38,528 nucleotides of DNA, taken from the NCBI GenBank assembly GCA_030619925.1, contig JAUXAL010000038.1:1-38528 (forward strand), given 5' to 3'. A model generated the notes under the pieces. The model was not told the DNA's origin, made no database searches, and saw only the letters and a program-made list of their open reading frames with translations. Each line of letters begins with the position of its first letter. Position 1 is the first letter of the stretch. This document shows, piece by piece, positions 6,613-16,010 of the stretch. The translations under genes and the position numbers were made by a program. This stretch comes from Phycisphaerae bacterium. Its GTDB lineage: Bacteria > Planctomycetota > Phycisphaerae > Sedimentisphaerales > Anaerobacaceae.

Positions 6613-7992
6613 TTACAAGTGCCATGGACTTCGCATAGGTCGCGTCAACATCCTGTTAGCTTGTTCGTCGTTGATGAATTTCTCTCTTTCGGGGTCCCAT
6701 CTGAGTTTGCGCCCCAGCCTTATAGCAATATCATCCTGGTGACAGATGGTGTCGGAGCGGACAGCGGTTTCGATGGGGCAGATCGTTTTCTGTCTGGTCT
6801 TAACACAATCCAGGAAATTACGGCGATGATTGTTGCTTCGAGGCAGGTGAATCTCGTCGGGACCGATAGTCGATGTCAGCAACGATTTCGGGTGGGCTTC
6901 GATTAGGTTACGGCAGACAAAGACCCACCCTTCGCTGCCCAAGAAGAGAATGCCGACACCGTTGTGAAGCGAAAATTGTGAGGCTCGCTTGAGCGCTGTC
7001 TTACTGTTCATATGGATCATTTTGACGCCATTGGCATATTTGTGTTCAATCTCCCATGCGATGGCGGTGTCCGTGAGTCCGTCTTCGGGGAATACTCCGG
7101 TTCCTTCTATTTCAATTGGACCGGTGTTATCAGTTCCGTTACCCCACTGGGCGATATCAACATGGTGAATTCCCCACGCACCGCTCAAGCCGCCCAGAGA
7201 ATAATCGTAAATGTAAGTCCACATGCCCAACGTTCCCATGGCCCGTGAAGCACAACGTTGATACGTGTAAGGCGCCCACTGTGCCGGGCCAAGCCACATA
7301 TCATAGTCGAACTCTTTCCTGTCCGGCATCGGCTGTGTCGGTTGATTCGGGCAAGTGATACTGGGATGCGAGCTTACCATAATCGTGTGAAGTTTCCCGA
7401 TTCTTTCATTGCGAACCAGTTCACAGGCGAAACGGAATCTGTTGTCGGATCGCTGCTGGGTGCCAAACTGAAATATAACACCATAACGATTTATCGCGTC
7501 CCGAAGGACCTTACCTTCCGTGACACTCATACTTAAGGGCTTTTCATAGTACATATCTTTGCCGTTGCGGGCGGCTTCGAGGCCTATGAGCGAGTGCCAG
7601 TGATCAGGAGTGACAACTGTTACGGCATCGATGTCTTTACGGCCGAGCATTTCGTGAAAGTCGTGATAGGTCTCGCATCCCTTACCGCCATAATGCTGAT
7701 TGACCCTATCCTTGGCCTTTTGCCGAAACATTTCCCGAAGATCGCAAATGGCAACAACCCGGACGTCCTTATACCCCAGGAACGTTCGCAAATGTCCGCT
7801 GCCCATGCTGCCGGCTCCGATAAAGCCCATCACAATCTTTTCACTTGGCGGTACAGCTCCATTCGCGCCGAGTACCGATGACGGGACAATATGTGGAAAG
7901 CCAATTACCCCTGCGGCACCAATACTCACTTTTTTGAAAAACCGGCGCCGAGTAATCTTGTTGTCGCATTCTGCACAGTTGACAGGTGGCAC
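6613..7992 (-). CDS. Tat-exported Gfo/Idh/MocA-family oxidoreductase
   Basis: The 459-residue protein has a twin-arginine leader (TRRRFF, 14-19, then a hydrophobic stretch). The NAD(P)-binding Rossmann motif GFIGAGSMGSG starts at about residue 57, VVTPDHWH follows, and the conserved EKP motif (YYEKPLSMS) supplies the catalytic-type Lys. Family members oxidise or isomerise sugars and cyclitols. The secreted planctomycete branch is large and mostly uncharacterised. A pair of cysteines (CAEC) precedes the Tat motif. The start is GTG, set by GGAGG six bases upstream. The ThuA-like gene follows on the same strand, a pairing common in sugar-catabolic loci. The substrate cannot be read from sequence. 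Confidence 0.93.
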   Translation of the reverse strand: MPPVNCAECDNKITRRRFFKKVSIGAAGVIGFPHIVPSSVLGANGAVPPSEKIVMGFIGAGSMGSGHLRTFLGYKDVRVVAICDLREMFRQKAKDRVNQHYGGKGCETYHDFHEMLGRKDIDAVTVVTPDHWHSLIGLEAARNGKDMYYEKPLSMSVTEGKVLRDAINRYGVIFQFGTQQRSDNRFRFACELVRNERIGKLHTIMVSSHPSITCPNQPTQPMPDRKEFDYDMWLGPAQWAPYTYQRCASRAMGTLGMWTYIYDYSLGGLSGAWGIHHVDIAQWGNGTDNTGPIEIEGTGVFPEDGLTDTAIAWEIEHKYANGVKMIHMNSKTALKRASQFSLHNGVGILFLGSEGWVFVCRNLIEAHPKSLLTSTIGPDEIHLPRSNNHRRNFLDCVKTRQKTICPIETAVRSDTICHQDDIAIRLGRKLRWDPEREKFINDEQANRMLTRPMRSPWHL

Positions 7993-8110
7993 AGTAAGCC
8001 TCCGTTAATTTTCGGCTCCGGATCATCTTGGCAAGAATCGGCAGAAACCAAAGACCAAAACGATAAAAACCGGTAAAGACCGCCTTTTTAATGGTTATAT
8101 CATTCAAGCA

Positions 8111-9634
8111 CTAATCACCAGTCCCAACGCGTACGTGCAGGTGCGTGATGGCCTCGTGACCACGTTCGTTTGTGCGTTTGACTGTAGCTATGTAATGGCC
8201 GGATTTCTTATAGCGATGTTTGGTGCTGGCGTAGCCCTGTGGGTTGTGTACCTGAACATTCCCATCCGATTGTACAGTTACTTTCGGACTGCCATCACCG
8301 AAGTCCCATATCTCGTTGCCACCGGTAATGCGGAAAGCACGGACTTTGAAGGTGATTTCGTCGCCGGGCTCGATATCGAATGTTGGGTAATAAGCTGCGT
8401 GGATGGTGGGTGGCAATTGGTCGCGATGTTTCTTGTCAATTATCTGGACAACGGCAAAGTCGTAATCAATCTTGCCGGATGCATCAGTGATTTTTAGGAT
8501 TTCGCTATATTCGCCGGGTTTGTCATATGTGCGTCGAACTTTCGGGCCGGCAGTAACCGGCCCGTCGCAGAACGTCCATTCAAACTTTTTGATGACGCCG
8601 GTTCGGCTCCAAGAACGGGTCGCGTCAAGTTCGACCGGCTCGCCAACCCACGCGACATGATGAGGCCGAGCCACAGCGATAATCTTCGGCTGATACTGGC
8701 GTTGATATGCTTCCCAAATGAAGGGGTAACCATTTTGGATACCCCACATGCCGGAGGGTTGTCTGCATTTGATGTCGAAGTGCAGGTGGGACCATCCACC
8801 ACTGCCGCCCTCCTTTCCCAGGATACCAATCTTCCGGCCCATTTTCACGTGCTGTCCCGGCTTTACCGAACTGTCAATTTCATATAGGTGACTGTAGCGA
8901 TAGAACCAACCTCGATCGTCCAGGATATAAATCACATCGTAGCGGGGCCTAACAGGGGAATCCTCGTAACCGGGCAGTTTTTCCAAACCCGCAGATACCA
9001 CTAATCCATTAGTGGCGGCAACCACATCGACCATACCCTCGGCGCCTCCGAAGTCGAGTCCATAGTGATAGTAGATATCTTTGTTGCCGGGGATTTCGCC
9101 GCCATCGACGAAACACGGCACATTAGCCATTTGAGTGTCCGAGGCGAACCAACGCTGTTTGACAGGATAGACAAAAGTGCCCGGTTTTATCCACGTTGAG
9201 CCAGCGGGCCAGAATCTCAGCCTGGCATCTTTGGTTAGTCCCCAGGCATTCTCTTTGCTGCTTCTTAGCAGATAGCCTTTGGTAACCGGACAGTCGATTT
9301 GGACCCCAGCAGCAGTAATGGGGAGATGATACGTCGAAGAGACAAGCGAAATGGTTTGGCCGTTGACTTCGACCGTCACTACCGCGCGGCGGACTGCGTT
9401 GCGAATACTATCTCGCGTTTCTCTGAGGCCGAGCAGCTTCACAGTTATCTGTGAACCGTCGTGAAGTTCCACGGTTTGAGATTCACCCACGTTCAAATCT
9501 GTCACCCTCACCAATGGTATCTGAGTTGGTGCGGAGGAGTCGCCCAATGCTGCGGATTCAGATAAAGTTCCCAACAGCAGGCTGATAATGACCAGTAGAT
9601 GAAACACGAACGGACGTTGACGACGGGACAGCAT
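8111..9634 (-). CDS. Exported M23 (LytM-type) peptidase with PKD-like domains
   Basis: The 507-residue protein has a signal peptide (about 1-28) and a beta-rich N-terminal part. The M23 metallopeptidase domain (about 180-300) carries zinc ligands His190 and Asp194 in HYGLD and His285 in HLHFD, with His249 (YSHL) as the catalytic helper. All four active-site positions are present. Two PKD-like beta-sandwich domains follow, with FEWTFCDGP and WDFGDGSP as their signatures. M23 enzymes cut peptide cross-links of peptidoglycan or other Gly-rich peptides. PKD domains often bind polysaccharide or protein surfaces. GAGG lies seven bases before ATG 9634. It is upstream of the oxidoreductase and ThuA-like genes on the same strand with a 118-base gap. 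Confidence 0.9.
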   Translation of the reverse strand: MLSRRQRPFVFHLLVIISLLLGTLSESAALGDSSAPTQIPLVRVTDLNVGESQTVELHDGSQITVKLLGLRETRDSIRNAVRRAVVTVEVNGQTISLVSSTYHLPITAAGVQIDCPVTKGYLLRSSKENAWGLTKDARLRFWPAGSTWIKPGTFVYPVKQRWFASDTQMANVPCFVDGGEIPGNKDIYYHYGLDFGGAEGMVDVVAATNGLVVSAGLEKLPGYEDSPVRPRYDVIYILDDRGWFYRYSHLYEIDSSVKPGQHVKMGRKIGILGKEGGSGGWSHLHFDIKCRQPSGMWGIQNGYPFIWEAYQRQYQPKIIAVARPHHVAWVGEPVELDATRSWSRTGVIKKFEWTFCDGPVTAGPKVRRTYDKPGEYSEILKITDASGKIDYDFAVVQIIDKKHRDQLPPTIHAAYYPTFDIEPGDEITFKVRAFRITGGNEIWDFGDGSPKVTVQSDGNVQVHNPQGYASTKHRYKKSGHYIATVKRTNERGHEAITHLHVRVGTGD

Positions 9635-10021
9635 GGGACAACCTCACTTTCTAATGTTCAAGGTCAGTTGCAAAACATAACCTTCTGCCGGATTAACTTC
9701 GGTCAGTTACATTACCATATCTACGTTTCATGTTTTTACCAGATTCGTCTTGATTAAGCAATCCTTTGGACAAGATTTTTGCTCAGTCAGCACGCTGTCG
9801 CACCAATACCGCCTTTGTGATTTTAATGTGATTCTTTCCGCGGTTATGACACATACATTGTTGTTGCCCACCCATGAGGCTGTCTCCGGTCGGTTTGTGT
9901 AGCAAATATGGAACCCGCTGAAATGGAAGAATGGCTCAGGCGCACCGGCTGGCCAGGATAGTGAAAACCCTTTAAATCCTGAATTCGGTTGTCCACTACT
10001 TGGAATGGCCCCGAGTACCAC
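9635..10021. other. Intergenic gap, nothing recognised
   Basis: This 387-base gap separates the M23 peptidase from the sulfurylase/kinase gene, both on the minus strand. A minus-strand frame (9728-10021) directly follows the stop of the sulfurylase/kinase gene but has no recognisable domain or ribosome site and reads like random translation. No tRNA, terminator or repeat is clear. Confidence 0.5.
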
Positions 10022-11746
10022 CTAATCATTTGGACCTATGTAGCCTTCTTTCTCAAGGTGTAGGATGATTTGCTGTACGCACTCCTCCGGCGACATCGCG
10101 GTAGTATCGATTGTTAGTTCGGCGTCGGCCGGCTGCTCATACGGGTCGGATATTCCTGTAAACTCCTTGATGACTCCGGCACGCGCTTTCGCGTAAAGAC
10201 CCTTGCGGTCGCGTTGTTCGCAAACTTCCAAAGGTGTTGCAACATGTATCAAGATAAAACCACCCACCGCTTCGATTATCTGCCTGACCTGCTTGCGAAT
10301 GTTGTCATAGGGCGCGATGGGAGCACAAAGTGCGATGCCGCCGTTTTTTGTGATCTCGGAGGCAACAAAACCGATGCGGCAGATATTGAGGTCCCGGTGC
10401 TGCTTCGAGAATCCCAGCTCCGAGGATAAGTTCTTTCGAACGATATCACCATCCAGCAGTGTTACCGGTCGCCCACCAGCCTCCAAGAGCTTCACCATAA
10501 ATACATTTGCCAGAGTTGATTTTCCAGCACTCGGCAGGCCTGTAAAGAATACGGTGAACCCTCGCTTGTTTCGCGCCGGGTAGGTGCACCGTAACTCTTT
10601 GACGATTTCGGGGAAGGAGAACCAAGAGGGAATCTCACGGCCGTCCGCGAGGCGGGCTCGCAACTCCGTACCGGACAGGGATTTGACCTCGGCGCCTTCC
10701 GGCACCTCGTCTACAGGCACATATTCGTCTCTGTCGGCTACGTACACCATCATTTTGAAGGGAACCATCTGAATGCCAAGCTCGTCTTGATGGCGGCCGA
10801 ACAGTTCTTGCGCATCATATGGCCCATAGAACGGCTGACCGCTGGAGTCAGAGCCCGGTCCAGCATGGTCCCTGCCGACAATCAAGTGAGTACACCCATA
10901 ATTTTTGCGAATGATTGCGTGCCATATAGCTTCTCGCGGCCCGCCTAACCGCATGGCAAGAGGTAGCAGTCTTATCATCGCGGTGTTGTGCGGATAATGT
11001 TTCAAGATTGATAGATAACATCTGACACGGGTGTAATGATCCACATCGCCGGGTTTCGTCATTCCGACGACAGGGTGAATGAGGAGGTCCGCTTCCAGTT
11101 CTTTTGCCGCCCGGAAAGTAAGCTCCTGGTGGGCACGATGCATTGGATTGCGCGTCTGAAAAGCAACCACCCGGCGCCATCCCATGGTAGCGAATTTCGT
11201 CCGGAGCTGCTGCGGCGTGAGCCGCAATTCTACGAAGTCATAATGGTTAGGAAGCTGCAGACATTCCAATTTACCACTCACATACCAAGGATTCGTGCTG
11301 TTCTGAAGGTACGCTACGCCCGGATGCTCGGGGTTCATCGATCCGAATGTCTGTTCTGCTTCCCGCTTCAGATCCGGCTGCCAAACCTCTTCCACATTGA
11401 GAGCAGCCAGCATGATACCTTCGGGGTCCCGAAGTGCCAACACCGAACCATTATTTAGATTCTTTGCCAGTTCCTCAGACACGTCAAGCGTAATCGGAAT
11501 CGGCCAGATGGTGCCGTCCGCCAACCTCATCTTCTCACAAACGCTCTCATAATCGCTGCGGCAAAGGAAGCCGCGAAGTGGTGAGAAGCCTCCGTTCGCC
11601 AGGAGCTCGAGGTCACAAAGCTGGCGGGGTGTAAGATTCCAGGAAGGCCAATCCCGGGAAAGGCGTTTGAGCTCTTCAGCTCTTTTTTGATCAACAACCA
11701 GGTTGACGAGTGTGCCACCGTGTGGCGTGATAAGATGAGAATGCAT
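10022..11746 (-). CDS. Bifunctional sulfate adenylyltransferase / adenylylsulfate kinase
   Basis: The 574-residue fusion makes APS from sulfate and ATP and phosphorylates it to PAPS. The N-terminal ATP-sulfurylase part (about 1-385) shows QTRNPMHRAH (197-206), GRDHAGPG (291-298) and SGTELRARLADG (358-369). The C-terminal APS-kinase part (about 395-574) starts with P-loop GLPSAGKST (403-411) followed by DGDIVR and DLNICRIGFVA. All core motifs of both domains look intact, so both activities are likely. It is cytoplasmic. AAGGA precedes ATG 11746. The response-regulator gene lies 52 bases upstream on the same strand. No cys reduction genes or sulfotransferase are nearby, so assimilation and sulfation of products remain equally open. 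Confidence 0.96.
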   Translation of the reverse strand: MHSHLITPHGGTLVNLVVDQKRAEELKRLSRDWPSWNLTPRQLCDLELLANGGFSPLRGFLCRSDYESVCEKMRLADGTIWPIPITLDVSEELAKNLNNGSVLALRDPEGIMLAALNVEEVWQPDLKREAEQTFGSMNPEHPGVAYLQNSTNPWYVSGKLECLQLPNHYDFVELRLTPQQLRTKFATMGWRRVVAFQTRNPMHRAHQELTFRAAKELEADLLIHPVVGMTKPGDVDHYTRVRCYLSILKHYPHNTAMIRLLPLAMRLGGPREAIWHAIIRKNYGCTHLIVGRDHAGPGSDSSGQPFYGPYDAQELFGRHQDELGIQMVPFKMMVYVADRDEYVPVDEVPEGAEVKSLSGTELRARLADGREIPSWFSFPEIVKELRCTYPARNKRGFTVFFTGLPSAGKSTLANVFMVKLLEAGGRPVTLLDGDIVRKNLSSELGFSKQHRDLNICRIGFVASEITKNGGIALCAPIAPYDNIRKQVRQIIEAVGGFILIHVATPLEVCEQRDRKGLYAKARAGVIKEFTGISDPYEQPADAELTIDTTAMSPEECVQQIILHLEKEGYIGPND

Positions 11747-11798
11747 TTTCCGTTTTCCTTAATTAACCTTTAACGACAAACTGTTTTTAATTCGGGAT

Positions 11799-12431
11799 TC
11801 AACTGAACTCTTGAAGGTTTTCTACGAAAACTTTTGCAGCTTCCTTCAAATGTTTGACTTTTCCTGAGTCGGCTTTCGAAATCACCGTCTCAAAGCGATG
11901 GGCAATGCGCTGTTTCGCTGATTTGGTCAGCTCGATTGTTTCAGCGGAGTCTTTCCCCGTCGGTTTTTTTTCTACCCACCAGACATTCTTGGCGGCCATA
12001 CATCGAACAGCATCTTCAAGTGTGGCCTTGCGAGAATAGAACACTATGGGGACTTTCGGATAGTCGGCCGCGACCTTCTCGGCAAGCTTCAATCCGCCGT
12101 TAGCATTCTGATTCCACGCGTCAAGGATGCCGGTGAGACGCGCCTTAGCTCTAAGGTAATTTCTATAGGCGGTCCTGATTTCCGCGTTGTCATTTTCGAG
12201 AGATAACGGCTCTGCTCTTAGTGCTTCAATCTCATCTCGATTTGCCGGCTCGCAAGGAAAGTACAAATCAAGAACAAAAAGGTCAGGCATCCAACCTTTC
12301 CGACTATCGAGCTGGGACTTTAGCTCAACATAGTCAGTTGCCGCGACTATGTCGAAGGCTTCCCCGAACACATCACGAAACAAACGTATCTCAAATTTCT
12401 CATCATCGTCGATGAAACAGATTCGAAACAA
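11799..12431 (-). CDS. Response-regulator receiver protein
   Basis: The 210-residue protein has a CheY-like receiver fold: acidic cluster Asp8-Asp9-Asp10, phospho-acceptor Asp55 in LFVLDLYFP, a Ser in IVFYSRKA and Lys in VEKKPTG. About 55 extra helical residues (roughly 60-115) separate beta-3 from beta-4, which is longer than a standard receiver. No DNA-binding domain follows; the last 40 residues are helical. It may act by protein contact. The start is TTG, placed by GGAG eight bases upstream. No histidine kinase is in the window. It precedes the sulfurylase/kinase gene by 52 bases and probably shares its transcript. Confidence 0.85.
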   Translation of the reverse strand: MFRICFIDDDEKFEIRLFRDVFGEAFDIVAATDYVELKSQLDSRKGWMPDLFVLDLYFPCEPANRDEIEALRAEPLSLENDNAEIRTAYRNYLRAKARLTGILDAWNQNANGGLKLAEKVAADYPKVPIVFYSRKATLEDAVRCMAAKNVWWVEKKPTGKDSAETIELTKSAKQRIAHRFETVISKADSGKVKHLKEAAKVFVENLQEFS

Positions 12432-12601
12432 TGTCGCAACTCCAATTTAATTGCGGTACAGCTATTTAATCAGAGGAAAAAAGCCTGTTCCGGACTCAAT
12501 TTTCCTTCTTGGGGTGACCAACGTCAATTATAAATTCCCTCTGACGGCAATTATTCTTAATGTTTTTTTCATGATGCCTTTCTTATGTCATAATTCTTTA
12601 T

Positions 12602-12630
12602 TTGTAAGGACAGAATTTCCGTGGTAAAAT
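12602..12630 (+). promoter_or_regulatory. Possible promoter of the propeller gene pair
   Basis: TTGTAA (12602-12607), 17 bases and TAAAAT (12625-12630) lie in the divergent gap before the first propeller gene. Each box matches consensus at about four or five positions. The call is modest. Confidence 0.35.
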
Positions 12631-12679
12631 GAAAGCGGAAATATTTAAAAAGATGTTCGAAATGAAAGGATAGGTACTC

Positions 12680-15600
12680 GTGAAGAAAAGAAACCAGTTC
12701 ATCACTATGTTTATATGTATCTTGGCAATTGTCTCCATCTTGTTCGTGGCAAGACCTCAGCAGAGAGCACAACAGCATACAGCCAAGCAAATCCTGGATG
12801 CTACAGGTGTCAAGGGTGGCTTGATTGTACATGTTGGCTGTGGTGATGGGAAGCTGACGGCTGCACTGCACACCGGTGACAGCTACCTGATTCACGGCCT
12901 GGACGCGGACGCCAAGAACGTCGAAAAAGCCCGTGAGCATATTCGTTCACTTGGAATTGATAGCAAGGTATCGATTGAACACTGGAACACGGATTACCTT
13001 CCGTATGTTGATAACTTGGTCAATCTGTTAGTCTCGGAGAATTTAGGTGATATTTCAATGGAAGAGGTGATGCGCGTGCTGTGTCCCAAAGGCCTTGCCT
13101 ACATCAAGCAAAATGGCAAATGGACCAGGACGATAAAGCCGTGGCCTGATGAAATAGATGAATGGACGCATTTTCTCCATGGGCCTGACGGAAACTTAGT
13201 TGCCAAAGATTCTGCGGTAACCTTGCCATTTCACATGCAGTGGGTGGGCGAACCGACCCACTCCAAAACTCACAGCCATCTTTCCTCCGTGAATGTCATT
13301 GTCTCTGCCAGCGGGCGCATCTTCTACATTGCTGATGAAGGTCCCACTGCGTTGCCATTTTCTCTTCCCAGCCGGTGGGCACTGTTTGCCCGAGACGCAT
13401 TCAATGGGGTCACTCTCTGGCGACGCCCTATAGCTTCATGGCAGCCGTCCGACCTGTCCGGCCGGCACTTCTTTCCAGTTGACCTCTATCGCAGACTTGT
13501 TGCTGACAAAGACAGGGTATACGCGACATTAAGCATATTTGGCCCTGTTGAAGCTCTCGACGCTGCAACAGGCAAGACTATTATGAGCTATGAGGGAACG
13601 GATAATACAGAAGAGATGATTTACCACCAGGGTGTTCTCTTGCTCGTGATTAGTACGACCGCTCCAGGCGATATTGATCGTCGTCAATTGGCCGTGAAAC
13701 GCACACAGGCGCAACAGAAGCGAATCATGGCAGTCAAAGCTGATACCGGTAACGTTCTGTGGGAGAAGCGCAGCCCCGACACAATGGGCCTGATGCCCAT
13801 GACCCTTGCTGCCAAAGGCAAACGTGTTTTCTTCCAGAACACGGACAACATCATCTGCCTTGATTCGCAAACAGGCGAGGAACTCTGGCGCTGCCCCAGA
13901 GCCAGCTCATATGCGCGGCCCTCGTGGTCCGCTCCCACTCTTGTGGTGTATGATGGGTTTGTGCTCTCGGCCGACAGGAGGAGCACTGTTGCAAAGAAAA
14001 AGGCAAACGAGAAAAGAGCGGGCTCCACGAGGGCCGGCGAACTCGTGGTTCTTTCAGCCGAAACCGGCGAAAGACTATGGAGCACGCCATCGGCCGAGGG
14101 ATGTGGTTCGCCTATTGATGTCTTTGTCGTAGATGGATTGGTGTGGGTCGGAGAAGAAATGGGCAGGAAAGAACCCGACTATCGCAAGGTTCGCGACCTT
14201 CGCACGGGAAAGATTGTAAAGGAATTTCCACCCTCAGACGGCTGGGTCGACCACCATCATCACCGATGCTATCGAGACAAGGCAACAGAAAAATATATTC
14301 TTGCAGGCAGGACCGGCGTGGAGTTTATCGACCTGAACTCAGGAGAGGTGACCCCGAATCACTGGATACGAGGCATCTGCAAGTTTGGCATCCTGCCCTG
14401 CAACGGACTTCTCTATCTGCCGCCCGACCAGTGCGGATGTTATATCGACAGCAAACTGACCGGCTTCCACGTGCTTGCGCCAAAAAGGCCGGCCCCCGCT
14501 GCTTCGCTTTTGCGAAGCAAAACGGCGGGGGCACCCCGTCACCAAAGTAACCGCTTGGAAAAAGGTCCGGCATACGCGCAAATCGCAAATCGAAAATCGC
14601 AAATTGCAAATCCACATGATTGGCCCACCTACAGAGGCAATCCCGCACGCAGCGGCTACACGCAATCGCCCGTTCCGCTAAATCTCAAAACCATATGGCA
14701 GGCCAAAGTCGGAGGCAAACTAACCCAACCGGTGGTCGCCGACGGCAGAGTCTTTGTCGCCTCGGTAAATGCGCATACCATTAATGCTTTGGACGCCGAT
14801 ACCGGTAAAGCACTGTGGATCTATACGGCGGGAGCAAGAATAGACTCTCCGCCGACTATTGCAAACGGCCTGGCCGTCTTTGGCTGTAGAGACGGTTGGG
14901 TATATGCGCTGCGGGCCTCGGACGGGCCGGCAACGCCGGCCTTGATCATGCCCGCCTCCGGCGGGCTCGCCTGGCGATTCAGGGCCGCACCCGAGGACCG
15001 TAAGCTCGTTGCTCACGACCAGACCGAATCTGTTTGGCCCGTTCATGGAAGCGTTCTCGTCCAGGATGGAGCTGTCTACTGCGCCGCCGGCAGGTCCTCA
15101 TACCTCGACGGCGGAGTCTACATGTATAAGCTCGACCTGGCCAGCGGAAAGACTTTACTTGAAAGAAACTTCTACAGCCGAGACGCTCAGACCGGACGGA
15201 TGTCGAATTTATATGAGCCGTTTAAGGCGGAGATTCTGCCGGATCGCGAACTGCCGGGCGTGCTTCCCGACGTCCTTTCAAGTGACGAAGAGAATATCTG
15301 GATGCGAAGCGTGACCTTCAGCCCTGACCTGGTCATACAGCAAGACCATCCGCCGCATCTTTTCTGTTCAATGGGTTTTCTGGATGACTCGTGGTGGGAA
15401 AGAACGTACTGGATATACGGCCCCCATTTCTTTTCCGGTGCCGCAGGCGTCCATTTTGCCAAAGGGGTTTCTTCCGCGGGCCGGATTCTCGTCTTTGATG
15501 ACGCTTCGGTCTATGGATATCAGGATGAGACGTTTTCTTCCGTCGGCATCTTCTCAGCGGGCAAGGAGCCGGCGCTTGCCAAAGACAACGCCGCTAAGTT

Positions 15601-15991
15601 CAAAAAACCCAAGTTCCGCAACGCCCGTAATACAAAACTCCTCTACGATTGGTACAACGATGTGCCCCTTTATGGCCATGGGCTTGTCCTTGCCGGCCAG
15701 ACAATCTTCATAGCAGGCCCGCCCAAATTTGATGAACGAAACGTGCGCGCATATCTGACGAGCTGCAGAACCGACGACCAGCAACCTTCCGGAGTACTCA
15801 GAGATGCGCTGGACTCTTTCGAGGGCAGGAAAGGCGCGCTGATGTGGGCGGTCAACAAGTCAGATGGAAAGAAGATGGCTGAATACAAACTGGACTCGGC
15901 GCCGGTCTTTGATGGGATGAGCGCCGCCAACGGACGGTTATACATATCAACGCAAGATGGTCGGCTGCTGTGTATGGGCAAGAACGAGTGA
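12680..15991 (+). CDS. Methyltransferase-like domain fused to PQQ-type beta-propellers (copy 1)
   Basis: The 1103-residue protein starts at GTG with AAAGGA nine bases upstream and has a signal peptide or anchor (about 7-24). Residues 38-145 look like a class I methyltransferase fold: motif I VGCGDGK (52-58), HGLDADAKNVEKA after strand 2, and EVMRVLCPKGLAYI. The rest is PQQ/BamB-type propeller sequence in two blocks, the second opening at DWPTYRGNPARSGY. Repeats such as DADTGKALW recur. Why an exported protein keeps a SAM-type fold is unclear. Compared with its downstream paralogue it carries three in-frame inserted segments: a hairpin (14492-14532), a low-complexity repeat (14578-14611) and a double hairpin (14925-14966). 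Function is unknown. Confidence 0.85.
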   Translation: MKKRNQFITMFICILAIVSILFVARPQQRAQQHTAKQILDATGVKGGLIVHVGCGDGKLTAALHTGDSYLIHGLDADAKNVEKAREHIRSLGIDSKVSIEHWNTDYLPYVDNLVNLLVSENLGDISMEEVMRVLCPKGLAYIKQNGKWTRTIKPWPDEIDEWTHFLHGPDGNLVAKDSAVTLPFHMQWVGEPTHSKTHSHLSSVNVIVSASGRIFYIADEGPTALPFSLPSRWALFARDAFNGVTLWRRPIASWQPSDLSGRHFFPVDLYRRLVADKDRVYATLSIFGPVEALDAATGKTIMSYEGTDNTEEMIYHQGVLLLVISTTAPGDIDRRQLAVKRTQAQQKRIMAVKADTGNVLWEKRSPDTMGLMPMTLAAKGKRVFFQNTDNIICLDSQTGEELWRCPRASSYARPSWSAPTLVVYDGFVLSADRRSTVAKKKANEKRAGSTRAGELVVLSAETGERLWSTPSAEGCGSPIDVFVVDGLVWVGEEMGRKEPDYRKVRDLRTGKIVKEFPPSDGWVDHHHHRCYRDKATEKYILAGRTGVEFIDLNSGEVTPNHWIRGICKFGILPCNGLLYLPPDQCGCYIDSKLTGFHVLAPKRPAPAASLLRSKTAGAPRHQSNRLEKGPAYAQIANRKSQIANPHDWPTYRGNPARSGYTQSPVPLNLKTIWQAKVGGKLTQPVVADGRVFVASVNAHTINALDADTGKALWIYTAGARIDSPPTIANGLAVFGCRDGWVYALRASDGPATPALIMPASGGLAWRFRAAPEDRKLVAHDQTESVWPVHGSVLVQDGAVYCAAGRSSYLDGGVYMYKLDLASGKTLLERNFYSRDAQTGRMSNLYEPFKAEILPDRELPGVLPDVLSSDEENIWMRSVTFSPDLVIQQDHPPHLFCSMGFLDDSWWERTYWIYGPHFFSGAAGVHFAKGVSSAGRILVFDDASVYGYQDETFSSVGIFSAGKEPALAKDNAAKFKKPKFRNARNTKLLYDWYNDVPLYGHGLVLAGQTIFIAGPPKFDERNVRAYLTSCRTDDQQPSGVLRDALDSFEGRKGALMWAVNKSDGKKMAEYKLDSAPVFDGMSAANGRLYISTQDGRLLCMGKNE
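14492..14532. repeat. Palindromic mini-element inside a reading frame (A)
   Basis: Outer arms GCCCCCGC (14492-14499) and GCGGGGGC (14525-14532) enclose inner arms TGCTTCGC (14500-14507) and GCGAAGCA (14512-14519), with a five-base bulge on the 3' side. The matching linker of the paralogue has no such hairpin. It translates in frame as PAPAASLLRSKTAGA. Confidence 0.75.
14578..14611 (+). repeat. Low-complexity repeat in the inter-propeller linker, copy 1
   Basis: Near-tandem CGCAAAT words encode QIANRKSQIAN just before the second propeller block. The paralogue carries a different repeat at the same linker (17865-17899). Confidence 0.7.
14925..14966. repeat. Double hairpin inserted in a propeller blade
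   Basis: Two adjacent perfect 7-bp hairpins are seen: GGCCGGC/GCCGGCC (14925-14941) and GCCCGCC/GGCGGGC (14950-14966), each with a three-base loop. The paralogue reads ASDGALAWRF where this copy reads ASDG plus 12 extra residues and then GLAWRF, so about 36 bases were gained in frame. Confidence 0.7.
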
Positions 15992-16010
15992 ACAGAAAGG
16001 AGATTTAATA

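Noticed and set aside
9728-10021. 97-residue minus-strand reading frame downstream of the sulfurylase/kinase gene
   Set aside because: No recognisable family, no ribosome site and random-looking composition.
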